Of a stretch of 64,000 nucleotides of DNA, positions 8,585 to 18,157 are shown piece by piece. Where the stretch lies: positions 5,140,001-5,204,000 of the forward strand of contig NZ_CM125436.1 of NCBI RefSeq assembly GCF_052072235.1, read 5' to 3'. Origin of the DNA: Brevibacillus_D fluminis_A. GTDB taxonomy: Bacteria > Bacillota > Bacilli > Brevibacillales > Brevibacillaceae. Within the stretch, counting starts at the first letter, position 1, and each line of letters opens with the position of its first letter. The notes below the pieces were generated by a model. That model was given only the letters and a program-made list of their open reading frames with translations. It was not told the DNA's origin and did no database searches. The translations under genes were made by a program, and so were the position numbers.

Positions 8585-9463
8585 CTATCGAATCAAGCCT
8601 GCCTGCCGGAAAATCCCGAACACGATCTGCTCGGGCGACTGCTCCGCTTCTACGCTGACATACGCGATGCCGCGCCCGAACGCAAAGGCGGACAGCTGTG
8701 CCTGATAGGCGCTCAATGTTTTCGCGTACTCCTCGATCATGACCGGGGAAAACGCGATCTCCTTGGCGCTCCCCGTCTCGCTGTCGAGCAGCCGCAGCTC
8801 CCCTTGGTACGCGGGATTCCGCTCTTCCTCCGCCAACACCTGCACCAAAATCACTTCCTGCCTCGCCGCCTGCACGAATGCGACGCCATTCTCATACCCG
8901 TTTTCATAGAGAAAATCGGAGAGAATGATCGAGACGCCCGGTTTGCCCGACACGGCTTGACCAGAGCGCAGCGCTGCATTCAAATCGCCTGCGCCGCCCG
9001 GCTCGATCGATTCGAGGAACGAAAACAGCTGCGCCGCCTTCGCTTTGCCCTGCAATCGCGTCATCGCCCCGCGGAGCGACTGGTCAAACGCATACACCGA
9101 TACGTAATCGAGGTGGCACAGCGACAAATACCCGAGCGCTGCTGCAAGTTGCTTCGAACGGTGCAGCTTGCTCGGCTGCCCGTAGCCCATGGAGCGGCTG
9201 CAATCGAGATAGATCGAGACGTGCAGCTCCTGCTCGTCCAAAAACCGCTTGACGAACAGCTTCCCCGACCGTCCATACGCATTCCAGTCAAGCTGCCGCA
9301 AATCGTCGCCCGGCGCATACGCCCGATAATCGGCGAACTCGAGCGAGCTGCCTAGCTGCTTGGAGCGGCGCTTGCCCGCATGCGCGCCGCTCGCCAGACG
9401 CCGGGTCGTCATCTGCATCCGTTCGAGCCGCTGCAGCCACGCGGAATCCAGAAGCCCGCTCAT
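8585..9463 (-). CDS. DUF58 domain-containing protein
   Basis: 292 residues with the DUF58 hallmark segment FADYRAYAPGDDLRQLDWN near residue 45 and a degenerate VWA-like fold beginning ISIYLDCSRSM (MIDAS-like DxSxS). DUF58 proteins nearly always sit next to MoxR AAA ATPases and are believed to be their partners. The gene starts with an ATGA overlap with the MoxR gene upstream, so the pair is translated together. No membrane segment is seen. Confidence 0.9.
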   Translation of the reverse strand: MSGLLDSAWLQRLERMQMTTRRLASGAHAGKRRSKQLGSSLEFADYRAYAPGDDLRQLDWNAYGRSGKLFVKRFLDEQELHVSIYLDCSRSMGYGQPSKLHRSKQLAAALGYLSLCHLDYVSVYAFDQSLRGAMTRLQGKAKAAQLFSFLESIEPGGAGDLNAALRSGQAVSGKPGVSIILSDFLYENGYENGVAFVQAARQEVILVQVLAEEERNPAYQGELRLLDSETGSAKEIAFSPVMIEEYAKTLSAYQAQLSAFAFGRGIAYVSVEAEQSPEQIVFGIFRQAGLIR

Positions 9464-10440
9464 GACCGTTCCTTCCCGAGCGCATCGAGAATATCGCGGA
9501 TGATCCGGTCAGGACGCACCCCGCCCGCTTCCCCTTCAAAATTGAGGAAAATCCGGTGGCGCAACGCAGGCAGCGCGACCGCATCGATGTCTTCATACGC
9601 CACGTTGTACCTTCCCGCCAGGAACGCCCGCACTTTTGCCAGCGACACCAATGCCTGCACGCCGCGCGGTCCCGCCCCGGCGCGTACATACTGCTTCACC
9701 GGGCCGATCGCCGTATCGCCCGGATGCGTCGCCACCAGCAGCCGGACGGCATATCGCAGCACCGGGTCCGCAATCAAAATGTCGCGCGCATTTTTTTGGA
9801 TCTCGATGATTTCCGCGCCGCTCGCCACTTTTTCCACCGGCGCATTCGGCGCCATCGTCGTGCGCAGCACAATTTCACGCAGTTCCTCCTCGGACGGGAA
9901 CGGCACTTCGATTTTGAGCAGGAAGCGGTCCATCTGCGCCTCCGGCAGCGGATACGTGCCTTCCTGCTCCAGCGGGTTTTGCGTCGCCAGCACGAAAAAC
10001 GGCTGCGGCAGCTCGCGCGTCACGCCCCCGGCTGACACCGTGCGCTCCTGCATCGCCTCCAGCATCGCGCTCTGTGTTTTCGGAGTCGCCCGGTTGATCT
10101 CATCGGCGAGCACCACTTGGGCAAAGACAGGACCCGGCTGAAACGAAAAATATTGCTTCCCCGTTTCATCGACCCGCAAAATATTTGTGCCCGTAATGTC
10201 TGCCGGCATCAAATCCGGCGTGAACTGAATGCGTGAAAACGAAAGCTCGAACGCTTGCGCCATCGTTTTGACGAGCAATGTTTTGCCAAGGCCCGGCACC
10301 CCTTCAAGCAAGGCATGCCCGCCGGCAAAAACCGCCCACAGCATCTGTTCGATTACATCCTTTTGCCCGACCAGCACTTTGCCGATCTCCTGCCGCACCC
10401 GTTCAACCCGGTCGAGACATTGCTCCACTGTCTGCTCCAT
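9460..10440 (-). CDS. MoxR family AAA+ ATPase
   Basis: 326 residues of a MoxR-type AAA+ chaperone-like ATPase: Walker A GVPGLGKT near residue 45, Walker B VVLADEINRA, sensor region FVLATQNPLEQEGTYPLPEAQMDRF, and the C-terminal lid. MoxR proteins remodel or insert metal cofactors into VWA-containing client proteins, which here are encoded directly downstream. The ATG at 10440 is preferred over the GTG at 10446 because GGGAG lies eight bases upstream of it. It overlaps DUF58 by four bases. Confidence 0.93.
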   Translation of the reverse strand: MEQTVEQCLDRVERVRQEIGKVLVGQKDVIEQMLWAVFAGGHALLEGVPGLGKTLLVKTMAQAFELSFSRIQFTPDLMPADITGTNILRVDETGKQYFSFQPGPVFAQVVLADEINRATPKTQSAMLEAMQERTVSAGGVTRELPQPFFVLATQNPLEQEGTYPLPEAQMDRFLLKIEVPFPSEEELREIVLRTTMAPNAPVEKVASGAEIIEIQKNARDILIADPVLRYAVRLLVATHPGDTAIGPVKQYVRAGAGPRGVQALVSLAKVRAFLAGRYNVAYEDIDAVALPALRHRIFLNFEGEAGGVRPDRIIRDILDALGKERS

Positions 10441-10452
10441 GTTCACATCTCC

Positions 10453-12120
10453 CTACGGTTCAATGTTGCTGAAATAATCTTTGACAATATCCTGATAGTC
10501 GCCGGGGATGCTCCCTTTTTCCATGCTCTCCCGGGCAAACTGTGCATACTGCTGGTAAACCTCCTGATAAGGTCGGGCTGTGCCAGCCGATACTTGTGTA
10601 CTGCCGCTCTGACGCGTATCGGATGGACCTTCGCCAAGCGGTCCGCCTACCGTTTCCGTCGGTCCGCCCTGTGTCGTAATCCGCTCGGACGGGACTGAAA
10701 CGAACTCATGGCTGCCGTCGCCAAGCCCGGCCCCGCTGCCTTTTCCGCTGCCGGAGCCTTGGCCGTTGCCACTCCCTTGGCCATTGCCACTCCCTTGCCC
10801 TGCGCCTTGTCCATTGCCGTTTCCCTGGCCCTTTCCATTGCCTTGGCCCTGTCCTGTACCTTGGCCATTTGCCTGACTTCCGGATGGGTTGTTCCCTGTC
10901 CCCTGCGCTGCTGTTCCGCTCTGTCCGGAGGTGCCAGCTTGCCCGCCCGGCTGTCCGGTTGAAGTGCCGCTTGGCCCCGCCATCGCCGGAACAGCTGCTT
11001 GGCCGGTTCCCCCCGCAGTTGCGGCACCAGTCGCCCCGCTGCCCGCCTGTGCGTTCGCGGCTGCCGCCAGCAATTGCTGCGACTGCTGCAACGCTGCCAT
11101 CGTCTGGGCCGCGAATTGCATGGCCTGCTGCGATTGGGCGATTTGCTGCAGCGCTTCCTTCATCGCCTGGCTGAGCTGTTCGGCCGCTTGCGGGTTATTC
11201 GCGGCGCTCGCCTGCTTCAACAGCTCCATCATCTTTTCCAGTTCCTTCTGATCTGCGGCTGCGGCCGTTTTCGCCAGCGCTTCCGCTTCTTTTTGCAGCT
11301 CGCGAGCGAGCTTTGCCGCTTCATCCGGCTTCATTCCTTGCACGCCGTTCATGCCTTGCGCAAGCCGCTGCAGCAGCTCTTGCTTGGCGCTCTGTGCCTG
11401 CTTCCATTTCTCCAGTTGTTTTTCGGCCGCGCGCAGTGCGTTCAGTCGGTCGGCGGGATCATTCGCCGAAGCCAGCTTGCGTTTCGCCTCGTCCATGATG
11501 TCAGCCGCCTTTTTCTTCTGCTCCGCACTCAACGATTTCTCGCTCGCAAGCGATTTTGCCAGCTCATCCAGCTGCTTTTTCGCCTCTGCCAGCTGCACTT
11601 GCTCCTGCTGCTTCTGCGCGATCACCTGGTCCATGCCGTTCGGCCAGCAAAACAATGTGAGCCAGCTTGCCAGCGCCGCCGACAATCCGATCCATTTGAT
11701 CCGGGAAAGCCGAAACACCGCGATGCCGGATAGCACCTGCGGCAGCACACCGCGCAGCCGCGACAGCGCATCTTCCCGCTGCCTTTGCGCTACCATCGTG
11801 GTTTGCGCCCGATTTTCCAGCGCGGTAACCGTCCGCTCGGCCAGCCCGTGTCTGTCCGCTTCCTTGGCAGCCGCGACCAGCGTCGGCTTTTTCCGCAGCG
11901 TCCAGAGCAACCCGATCAAAAGTGCCAGCACCGGAAAGCTAACGGCTGCCCATTTGTAGTAAAAAATCGGCAAAAAGCGCGCAAAGAGAAGCAGCAGCAC
12001 GCCCGCCCCCAATCCGATGGTGGCAGAGCCAGCCAGCCGCAAAACCAGCTTTTGACGAAGCAATTTCCTTTGAATCGGCCCAAGCAGTGTCAACATCTCG
12101 TCATCTTGCCATTTCAACAT
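10453..12120 (-). CDS. Membrane-anchored coiled-coil protein with Gly/Gln/Asn-rich tail
   Basis: 555 residues. The N-terminal 150 residues contain two or three hydrophobic helices. A long Ala/Glu/Lys/Gln-rich coiled coil spans about 170-370, followed by a low-complexity stretch of GQGNGKG and GSGNGQG type (about 400-460) and a short conserved C-terminus (EVYQQYAQFARESMEKG). It lies between the ABC permease and MoxR genes with very short gaps (15 and 12 bases), so it belongs to the complex made by this operon. It may link the exporter to the VWA proteins, which is inference. It resembles large membrane proteins found with MoxR/DUF58, but no precise family is claimed. Confidence 0.75.
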   Translation of the reverse strand: MLKWQDDEMLTLLGPIQRKLLRQKLVLRLAGSATIGLGAGVLLLLFARFLPIFYYKWAAVSFPVLALLIGLLWTLRKKPTLVAAAKEADRHGLAERTVTALENRAQTTMVAQRQREDALSRLRGVLPQVLSGIAVFRLSRIKWIGLSAALASWLTLFCWPNGMDQVIAQKQQEQVQLAEAKKQLDELAKSLASEKSLSAEQKKKAADIMDEAKRKLASANDPADRLNALRAAEKQLEKWKQAQSAKQELLQRLAQGMNGVQGMKPDEAAKLARELQKEAEALAKTAAAADQKELEKMMELLKQASAANNPQAAEQLSQAMKEALQQIAQSQQAMQFAAQTMAALQQSQQLLAAAANAQAGSGATGAATAGGTGQAAVPAMAGPSGTSTGQPGGQAGTSGQSGTAAQGTGNNPSGSQANGQGTGQGQGNGKGQGNGNGQGAGQGSGNGQGSGNGQGSGSGKGSGAGLGDGSHEFVSVPSERITTQGGPTETVGGPLGEGPSDTRQSGSTQVSAGTARPYQEVYQQYAQFARESMEKGSIPGDYQDIVKDYFSNIEP

Positions 12121-12135
12121 GATCGGAAGGCTCCT

Positions 12136-13020
12136 TTACGCGCGTTTGCCCAGGCGCGGACGCACCGGTTTGACGTAATAAATCGCCAACCCGAGGAAGA
12201 TCACCGTCAACACGAGCAAAAAGGCGCAATAGATCCAGTACGGGTCGACCGACAGCTGCCCGTATTTCGCCATAGATCCCCCACGGAAGATGCGGATCGG
12301 CCCTTCCTCAAAAATGTTCAGCATGCCGAAAAACGGATTGAGGCTGTTCAGAAAATCCGGCCAGGCCGAGTTGACCTGCGTGCTGCTCGCTCCCGAATTG
12401 CGCAGCTGGTAGCGGATGAACTGGCGCACCACCTCGCCGATGACGGCCGTACCGGCTGTATACCCAAAGGCGACTGCATAGGTCAGCACCGTCGCAACCC
12501 CCGTCCGCTTGATCAGCGTAGACAGCAGCACGCCGACGCTGCCGAAGCCAAGCATCGTCACCAGGTAAAACCCGAATACTTTTACAAGCTGTTCCGGCGA
12601 GATGCCGCCGTACAGGAAGACGATCGTGTAGAGCGGCAGCGAGGCCACGATCAAAAACATCATAAAGCCGAGCGACGCCAGCCATTTGCCCAAAATCAGC
12701 TTGGTCGCGCTCACATTGGTCGTCAGCATGATCGGCAGCGTCTGCCTTTCCCGTTCGCCGGAAATGACGCCAGCCGTCAGCCCCGGCACGACGAAACAGA
12801 TCATCGCCAGCTGGAACATCGACAGCATCATGAACAGCTCTCTCGTCTGGTCGGGGCGATAGTACGTCCCGCTCCCGGTGACCAAAAAGATCATCGTCAG
12901 CGAGATGCCGCCTAACGCAAGCAAGTATAAAAAGATAATCCAGGGCGAACGCTTCGTCCTCATCCGCAGCTTCAGCTCATTGACCAGCACCGGGTTACGC
13001 AATCGACGGATGACATTCAT
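12136..13020 (-). CDS. ABC-2 type transporter permease
   Basis: 294 residues with about six membrane helices arranged as in ABC-2 permeases. A cytoplasmic start NPVLVNELKLRMR precedes the first helix, and the typical ISGERERQT motif follows the second. It pairs with the ATPase gene upstream, whose stop overlaps its ATG (ATGA). The substrate is unknown; the pair resembles NatAB/Ytr-like exporters. Confidence 0.88.
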   Translation of the reverse strand: MNVIRRLRNPVLVNELKLRMRTKRSPWIIFLYLLALGGISLTMIFLVTGSGTYYRPDQTRELFMMLSMFQLAMICFVVPGLTAGVISGERERQTLPIMLTTNVSATKLILGKWLASLGFMMFLIVASLPLYTIVFLYGGISPEQLVKVFGFYLVTMLGFGSVGVLLSTLIKRTGVATVLTYAVAFGYTAGTAVIGEVVRQFIRYQLRNSGASSTQVNSAWPDFLNSLNPFFGMLNIFEEGPIRIFRGGSMAKYGQLSVDPYWIYCAFLLVLTVIFLGLAIYYVKPVRPRLGKRA

Positions 13021-13943
13021 GAGCCCACCCCCTTCGTGATTTCCAAAAAGATTTCTTCCAGATCGCCCTGCGCTTCATTGAAGGCAGCGACCGGAAAATC
13101 GTTGACCGTCAAGTCGCGCAAAAGCTTTGCCTGATCGGCATCGTCCCCGCTGAATCCGACGACCACCCAGTTGCCTTCGCGCGTCACACCGGCAACGGTC
13201 GGAACCTCGCGCAGCCGGGCCATCGCCTCGTCGACGCGATCCAGGAGCCGGATGCGCAGCACCCGTTTCTCCTGCATGCGGGCGTAAATTTCCTCCACCT
13301 TGCCGAACGCCACCAGATTGCCCTCTTCGATCACGCCGATCACATCGCACATTTCCGCCAACTCCGGCAGGATGTGCGAGCTGATAATGATCGTTTTGCC
13401 CATATCGCGCAGCTCTTTCAAAATTTCGCGAAGCTCGATCCGCGCCCGTGGGTCAAGGCCGGAAGCCGGTTCGTCCAAAATCAATACCTCCGGGTTATGG
13501 ACCAGGCAGCGCGCAAGGCCGAGCCGCTGCTTCATCCCCCGCGACAGCGAATCGACATAGGCGTCGCGCTTGTGGCTCAGATTGACCAGCTCCAATAGCT
13601 GCGGAATGATCGCCTTGCGTTCCTCGGGCGGAATATCGTAATTGGCGCCATAAAAGTCGAGATATTCTTCCGCGGTCAAATAATCGTATACACCGAAAAA
13701 GTCCGGCATATAGCCGATCAGCTTCCGCACCTCGCGCGGATGCCTGGTGACGTCAAAGCCGCCGACATACGCCTTGCCGCTCGTCGGCTCGAGAAGCGTC
13801 GCCAAAATCGACATCGTCGTCGATTTGCCCGCGCCATTCGGTCCGACGAATCCAAATACCGTGCCTTTCTCGATCGACAGGGACACGCCTTTGAGCGCCT
13901 CCATCTTGCCGTACCGCTTCGTTAACTGTTCGATTTGAATCAT
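13017..13943 (-). CDS. ABC transporter ATP-binding protein
   Basis: 308 residues of a CcmA/NatA-type ATPase: Walker A GPNGAGKST, signature LSRGMKQRL, Walker B VLILDEPASGLDP and the H-loop ISSHILPELAE. The C-terminal extension (about 220-308) is typical of exporters that pair with ABC-2 permeases. It overlaps the genes on both sides by four bases. Context suggests it energises a membrane complex with the VWA proteins. Confidence 0.93.
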   Translation of the reverse strand: MIQIEQLTKRYGKMEALKGVSLSIEKGTVFGFVGPNGAGKSTTMSILATLLEPTSGKAYVGGFDVTRHPREVRKLIGYMPDFFGVYDYLTAEEYLDFYGANYDIPPEERKAIIPQLLELVNLSHKRDAYVDSLSRGMKQRLGLARCLVHNPEVLILDEPASGLDPRARIELREILKELRDMGKTIIISSHILPELAEMCDVIGVIEEGNLVAFGKVEEIYARMQEKRVLRIRLLDRVDEAMARLREVPTVAGVTREGNWVVVGFSGDDADQAKLLRDLTVNDFPVAAFNEAQGDLEEIFLEITKGVGS

Positions 13944-16330
13944 GGTTTCACCAGCTTTCCTTCCACACCGACCACAGGTGTGCCGATATGACGGTATTCG
14001 TCTCGGGAATGGGAGAATTTCACCCGCAGCACGCCATCCGGTGAGAGGAACGTGCCGAGTTTGGCGCCTTCCAGCTTGTTGTCGGCAAACGCCTGATCAA
14101 ACGGAACGAACGCCTTCGTCTTCCAGTTGTACACTTGCTTGTCAAACAAGGTCTTGTCTTCTGACCATGTATAGATGTAGAGCCTGGATACTTGCAGCTG
14201 CCGGTTTTCCTCCTGCAGATGGAATTCGAAGGTAATATCCCCCGCTCTCATCTGGTAGCCGTTGTCCACCTCATCGGTTTCAGCCGTGCTTTCCGTCATG
14301 ATGGCCTGGAACGTTCCGGCCGGGTAGAAGACGGTCCCATCCGGCGACGGCTTGATGGAGAGCGGTGAAGTGACCAGCGTCAAATGCTCCTTGCGCACGG
14401 TTTCCCGCTTCATCTCCACATCGTTGATCGGCATGTCGCTCCAGCCCAGCAGCATCACACCGTTGGAGTTGTCGAGCGCACTCTGTCTGCCTCGATCCAG
14501 AATGTCGAGCATCATCCACTCCCTGCTATCCTCGGCGTTGCTGTTGTTTTGCACCGCTTGCGGGATCAAACTGTTTTTGCTGGAATACAACTGCCGTCCC
14601 GGTGCGATTTGCGCCTGTGCATTGAAGGAAAGATCGACCTTCACGCTCGCACCGGCCGCCAGATCCTCAATCGGCTGGATCGTCTGTCCTGCGATGATTT
14701 TCACATCGTGCAGCGGGTACCGGGTCCGGTTCGTCACCGTCCCGCTCAGCTTGCCATCACGATAGGACAGGTCGGAGATGAAGGAACCGGCATTCGGGAT
14801 GTCGGTCATCATCCCCAGCTTGCGGACCGACCAGAATTCCACATCCCGAAACTGTGCTGTCGTATGGTCGTTCTGGGCCGAAATCCATACTTTCGGCTCC
14901 ACTTCGCTGCCGCGCCCATTGATGATCGGCCACACGCGAGAGCTTCCCTTCACCTCTGCCTCATAGTCGGCGCTGCGCGGCACAAAAGCCGCCGCCACCT
15001 CGAGCCCTTTCGCCTGCCCCGCCTGCGAAAATTGCAGGTAGCCGGAGCTGTGCAGCACGACGCCCGAGCCGCGCTGGCCCGCGCCATAGGCGAAAATGCC
15101 GACGCCCGCCACGACCGCAAATGCCGGAACGATCCCCCACATATAGCTCTGCTTCCGCTTTTTCCGCAAAACGTAGTAGAAGACCGGACCCACGAGCAGG
15201 GCGTACAGCCCAAAATAAAGCGCCAGCCACGGCACTTCCGGAAGCTTCAGCGCCGGAATCCGGTCGGAAGCGTTGTCGAGCGCCCAAATGTCGTTTGCCG
15301 GGTTGTTCATATGCGTATACAAGCTGCTGCCGAACGCTTTGGTCAGCAAGTCGGCCCAGTACCGGCTGTTGCCCGACCAGCTCGCCACCGGCTCCTGTGC
15401 CAGATCGTAGGCCACATACAGCACTTTCCCCTGACCAACCGAGCGGACTGCCGTCACAGGAACGGTGCCTTCCGCAGCGAGCAGCCTTCCTTCTTTCAAG
15501 GTACCCACGCTCACGGAAAATGGCCCTGTCAACTGCACCGGCGGTTCTTTTTCCGCCGCCACGCCGGAGAGCCTGCTGACGCTCCCCACTCCCGTCACGG
15601 CGACGGGAGACAGCTCAGCCAAAGCGCCCGCCGACTTGGCGTAGGCCGCACCGCCCGCGAGAATCAGCATCCCGCCGTTTTGCGTCCATTCTTTTATCGC
15701 CTGAACCTGCTTTTCATTTAACGAATCCAAGGCGAAATCATTGATGATCAGCATGTTGAGCATGCCGAGCTGCGCCGCTGCCTGCGGTACTTGCTCCGCT
15801 TTCATCGGCAGGACGCGCACCTGCTCGGAAAACTTATTTTTCGGCATTGTGCCCAAAAAATTGGCCGTATCCGGGTCGGATGCCAATACCCCGATCAGCA
15901 AGGAATCCTGGCTGTACCGCCTCCCGCCAATCGTCGTTTTGGCGACGGTCTCCCCGTTTTGCTGCAAAGCGACATAGCTGTTCGGCCCGATCTCAGAGCC
16001 GGGCACAAGGATCGTCACCTGCTTTGTGGCACCTTTCGCCACGGAAACCGGCTGATAATAAGCCGCCGAGAACAAATCGCTGCCATTGCCGGTCGCGATC
16101 ACCACATTCCCTTCCACATCGGTGCCGCCGCCATTCATCACGGTCACCTGCACCGGAATCGTGTCGGACTCCCGATAATCGCCCCCGATGCCTGCCGTGA
16201 CGCTGAGCTGGATCGCCTGCTCGGCGAACGCTCGCGGCAGCAGCGGGTCAAGCAAGCACGCGACAAGCATGGCGAACAGGAGCAGCCGGCTGACTGCTGA
16301 CTGCCATTTATTCGACTTTTCTGCCATCAT
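13940..16330 (-). CDS. Secreted/membrane protein with GATase-like domain, first gene of the MoxR-VWA operon
   Basis: About 796 residues. A signal-anchor lies near the N-terminus (LLLFAMLVACLLDPLLPRAFA). A large extracytoplasmic part includes a glutamine-amidotransferase-like fold (MLIINDFALDSLNEKQVQAI then NGGMLILAGG). Two membrane helices follow around 380-440 (LALYFGLYALLVGPVFYYVL and IVPAFAVVAGVGIFAYGAG), then a long C-terminal extracytoplasmic part. Of the clustered ATGs, the one at 16330 is chosen because GGAGG lies ten bases upstream; an upstream ATG at 16339 almost touches it. The architecture resembles proteins commonly encoded with NatA-like exporters. Function is unknown. Confidence 0.8.
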   Translation of the reverse strand: MMAEKSNKWQSAVSRLLLFAMLVACLLDPLLPRAFAEQAIQLSVTAGIGGDYRESDTIPVQVTVMNGGGTDVEGNVVIATGNGSDLFSAAYYQPVSVAKGATKQVTILVPGSEIGPNSYVALQQNGETVAKTTIGGRRYSQDSLLIGVLASDPDTANFLGTMPKNKFSEQVRVLPMKAEQVPQAAAQLGMLNMLIINDFALDSLNEKQVQAIKEWTQNGGMLILAGGAAYAKSAGALAELSPVAVTGVGSVSRLSGVAAEKEPPVQLTGPFSVSVGTLKEGRLLAAEGTVPVTAVRSVGQGKVLYVAYDLAQEPVASWSGNSRYWADLLTKAFGSSLYTHMNNPANDIWALDNASDRIPALKLPEVPWLALYFGLYALLVGPVFYYVLRKKRKQSYMWGIVPAFAVVAGVGIFAYGAGQRGSGVVLHSSGYLQFSQAGQAKGLEVAAAFVPRSADYEAEVKGSSRVWPIINGRGSEVEPKVWISAQNDHTTAQFRDVEFWSVRKLGMMTDIPNAGSFISDLSYRDGKLSGTVTNRTRYPLHDVKIIAGQTIQPIEDLAAGASVKVDLSFNAQAQIAPGRQLYSSKNSLIPQAVQNNSNAEDSREWMMLDILDRGRQSALDNSNGVMLLGWSDMPINDVEMKRETVRKEHLTLVTSPLSIKPSPDGTVFYPAGTFQAIMTESTAETDEVDNGYQMRAGDITFEFHLQEENRQLQVSRLYIYTWSEDKTLFDKQVYNWKTKAFVPFDQAFADNKLEGAKLGTFLSPDGVLRVKFSHSRDEYRHIGTPVVGVEGKLVKP

Positions 16331-16473
16331 TGCAAACATACCTCCACCAACCAAATGTCAAATACTTTCGATTACACTCATAAGCTAAGACGAATCTTCT
16401 AGGAAAAAGATACAGTGTTGCTAGAGTTTTGATTGGCCGAAATGGTCCCGATTCATGCGCGAGGCTGCATTTG

Positions 16474-16499
16474 GCAAAAGAAAAGAGCCGACTCGTCAA
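16474..16499 (-). terminator. Distal half of a terminator split by the IS element
   Basis: On the minus strand this reads TTGACGAGTCGGCTC followed by TTTTCTTTT. Joined across the IS to GAGCCACTCGA at 18246-18256, it rebuilds a hairpin of two 5-bp stems with one bulged C and a T-tract. It is the terminator of the TPR gene ending at 18255. The TCAA next to the IS is the duplicated target. Confidence 0.7.
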
Positions 16500-16569
16500 T
16501 GATATGCTCCCATCATAGTAGACAGTAGAAAAAAACAAAACTTCTACTTCTACAATGATGGGAGTTTTT

Positions 16570-17268
16570 ATGATGTCTAAAAGAAGTTTAACTTCTTTTG
16601 AAACGAAATTACATGTTGTACAGCGATGCTTAGAGCACAAATCAAATTCAAACTATGAAGCGAAGCAGCTAGGGGTTAGCTCACACACTGTGAAAGAATG
16701 GATAAGAAAATATAGAGCAGATGGTTTGGATGGGTTAAAGGAATCGAATACGTGGAAATCATACGCAAAAGAATTGAAGCTTGCCGCTATTAAAGATGTA
16801 CTGTCTGGTCATTGCTCCGTAGAAGAGGCGACAAAGAAGCATCGTATTTCAAGTAGAAGTGTTTTGGGGAAATGGATTTCCAAGTATACTAATGAGATAG
16901 AATTGAAACCTACACGTAAGGGAAAAGGACTATCTCGTATGAATAAAGGACGTAAAACAACTTTCGAAGAACGTATTGAAATTGCTCAATATACAATCGC
17001 TAATGGTTTAGATTATCAGAAAGCTATCGAAAAGTACGGTGTATCTTACCAGCAGGTGTACGCCTGGGTTCGGAAATATCAAGCAGGCAGTGAGGATGCT
17101 CTTAGGGACAATCGCGGTCGCAAAAAGCCTGTAGAGGAACTCGATGAGCAGGAACGTCTAAGACTACGGATCAAGGAATTAGAAGCTCGAAACGAATACC
17201 TAGAGATGGAGAATGCCTTCGCAAAAAAGTTGGCAGAGATCAAGCGACGAAATACACGCTCACGTTAG
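16570..17268 (+). CDS. IS3 family transposase OrfA (helix-turn-helix subunit)
   Basis: 232 residues with two or three consecutive helix-turn-helix units (SNYEAKQLGVSSHTVKEWI, SVEEATKKHRISSRSVLGKW, DYQKAIEKYGVSYQQVYAWV) and a C-terminal leucine-zipper-like coiled coil (LRLRIKELEARNEYLEMEN) that normally mediates dimerisation. It recognises the terminal repeats. The ATG at 16570 has GGGAG five bases upstream. The frame ends just after a slippery A AAA AAG, which allows fusion to the catalytic frame. Confidence 0.92.
   Translation: MMSKRSLTSFETKLHVVQRCLEHKSNSNYEAKQLGVSSHTVKEWIRKYRADGLDGLKESNTWKSYAKELKLAAIKDVLSGHCSVEEATKKHRISSRSVLGKWISKYTNEIELKPTRKGKGLSRMNKGRKTTFEERIEIAQYTIANGLDYQKAIEKYGVSYQQVYAWVRKYQAGSEDALRDNRGRKKPVEELDEQERLRLRIKELEARNEYLEMENAFAKKLAEIKRRNTRSR
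17223..17229 (+). promoter_or_regulatory. Programmed -1 ribosomal frameshift site
   Basis: A AAA AAG in the OrfA frame is the classical X XXY YYZ slippery heptamer. Slipping back one base continues without a stop into the OrfB frame (GRDQATKYTLTLVRHADLYH) and yields the OrfAB transposase. The offset between the two frames is exactly -1. Confidence 0.85.
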
Positions 17269-17282
17269 TTCGTCATGCAGAC

Positions 17283-18140
17283 TTGTATCACGCGATCCAA
17301 GAACTGCATACGGAGAAAGGCTACGCGATCACGAAGCTGTGTGAGCTAGCTGGAGTTGCTCGATCTGCCTATTATAAATGGCTAAAATGGAAGCCATCCA
17401 CCAGAGAACTTGACATTCTTTCACTCGCTAAGGAAGTGAAACTTCGCTATGACAAACGAAAGGGCGCTCTTGGCTATCGTCAAATCGGCACACAATTGAA
17501 TCGAAAACTCAAGAAAAATTACAACGAAAAGCGTTATTATCGAATAATGCGTGCTCTTGGATTGAAAGCCGTCATTCGTAAGAAACGGCCAAACTACGTA
17601 AAATCCTCTGAAGTACATGTGGCTGAAAATGTAATGAATCGTGAATTTCACGCCGATTCTCCAAATCTGAAATGGTGCACAGACGTCACCGAGTTGAAGT
17701 ACGGGAATGGTCGTAAAGCCTATCTGAGCGCTATTGTTGATGTATACGATAACTCCGTCGTTTCATGGGTTTTAAGTCACTCCAACAACAATAAACTCGT
17801 TATGGATACGGTGAAGAAAGCGTATAGGAAGAACCCAGGAGTAACTCCACTTCTCCATAGCGACAGAGGCTTTCAATATACTTCACATGAATACAATCGT
17901 CTTATGAATAAATATTGTTTTAGCAAGAGTATGTCTCGTGTGAGTCGATGCCTGGATAATCAACCCGTTGAACGATTTTGGGGAACATTTAAGTCAGAAA
18001 GCTTTTATTTGGCTAAACACGACACTTACGAAGACGTACTTCATAACGTGAGCCGTTATATCCGCTACTACAACAATTACCGCTATACAGAGCGTTTAAA
18101 TGGCTTGTCTCCTAACGAGTATCGAAAACAAGCTGCATAA
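17283..18140 (+). CDS. IS3 family transposase OrfB (DDE integrase domain)
   Basis: 285 residues as drawn from the TTG at 17283; it is mainly made as the C-terminal part of OrfAB by frameshifting. It has the HTH_21-like region (YRQIGTQLNRKL), then an rve integrase core with the DDE triad: D in WCTDVTELKYG, D in LLHSDRGFQYTS, and E in VERFWGTFKSE. The C-terminus YIRYYNNYRYTERLNGLSP is typical. All catalytic residues are present. Confidence 0.93.
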   Translation: MYHAIQELHTEKGYAITKLCELAGVARSAYYKWLKWKPSTRELDILSLAKEVKLRYDKRKGALGYRQIGTQLNRKLKKNYNEKRYYRIMRALGLKAVIRKKRPNYVKSSEVHVAENVMNREFHADSPNLKWCTDVTELKYGNGRKAYLSAIVDVYDNSVVSWVLSHSNNNKLVMDTVKKAYRKNPGVTPLLHSDRGFQYTSHEYNRLMNKYCFSKSMSRVSRCLDNQPVERFWGTFKSESFYLAKHDTYEDVLHNVSRYIRYYNNYRYTERLNGLSPNEYRKQAA

Positions 18141-18157
18141 ACATAAGATCAGAAAAA

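Noticed and set aside
11783..12915. Plus-strand ORF opposite the coiled-coil and ABC permease genes
   Set aside because: Antisense to two supported genes, rich in Arg, Gln and His, without start signals.
16570..18140. Transposase interrupted by a frameshift mutation
   Set aside because: The two frames are offset by exactly -1 and joined at a canonical A AAA AAG slippery site, so this is programmed frameshifting and not damage.
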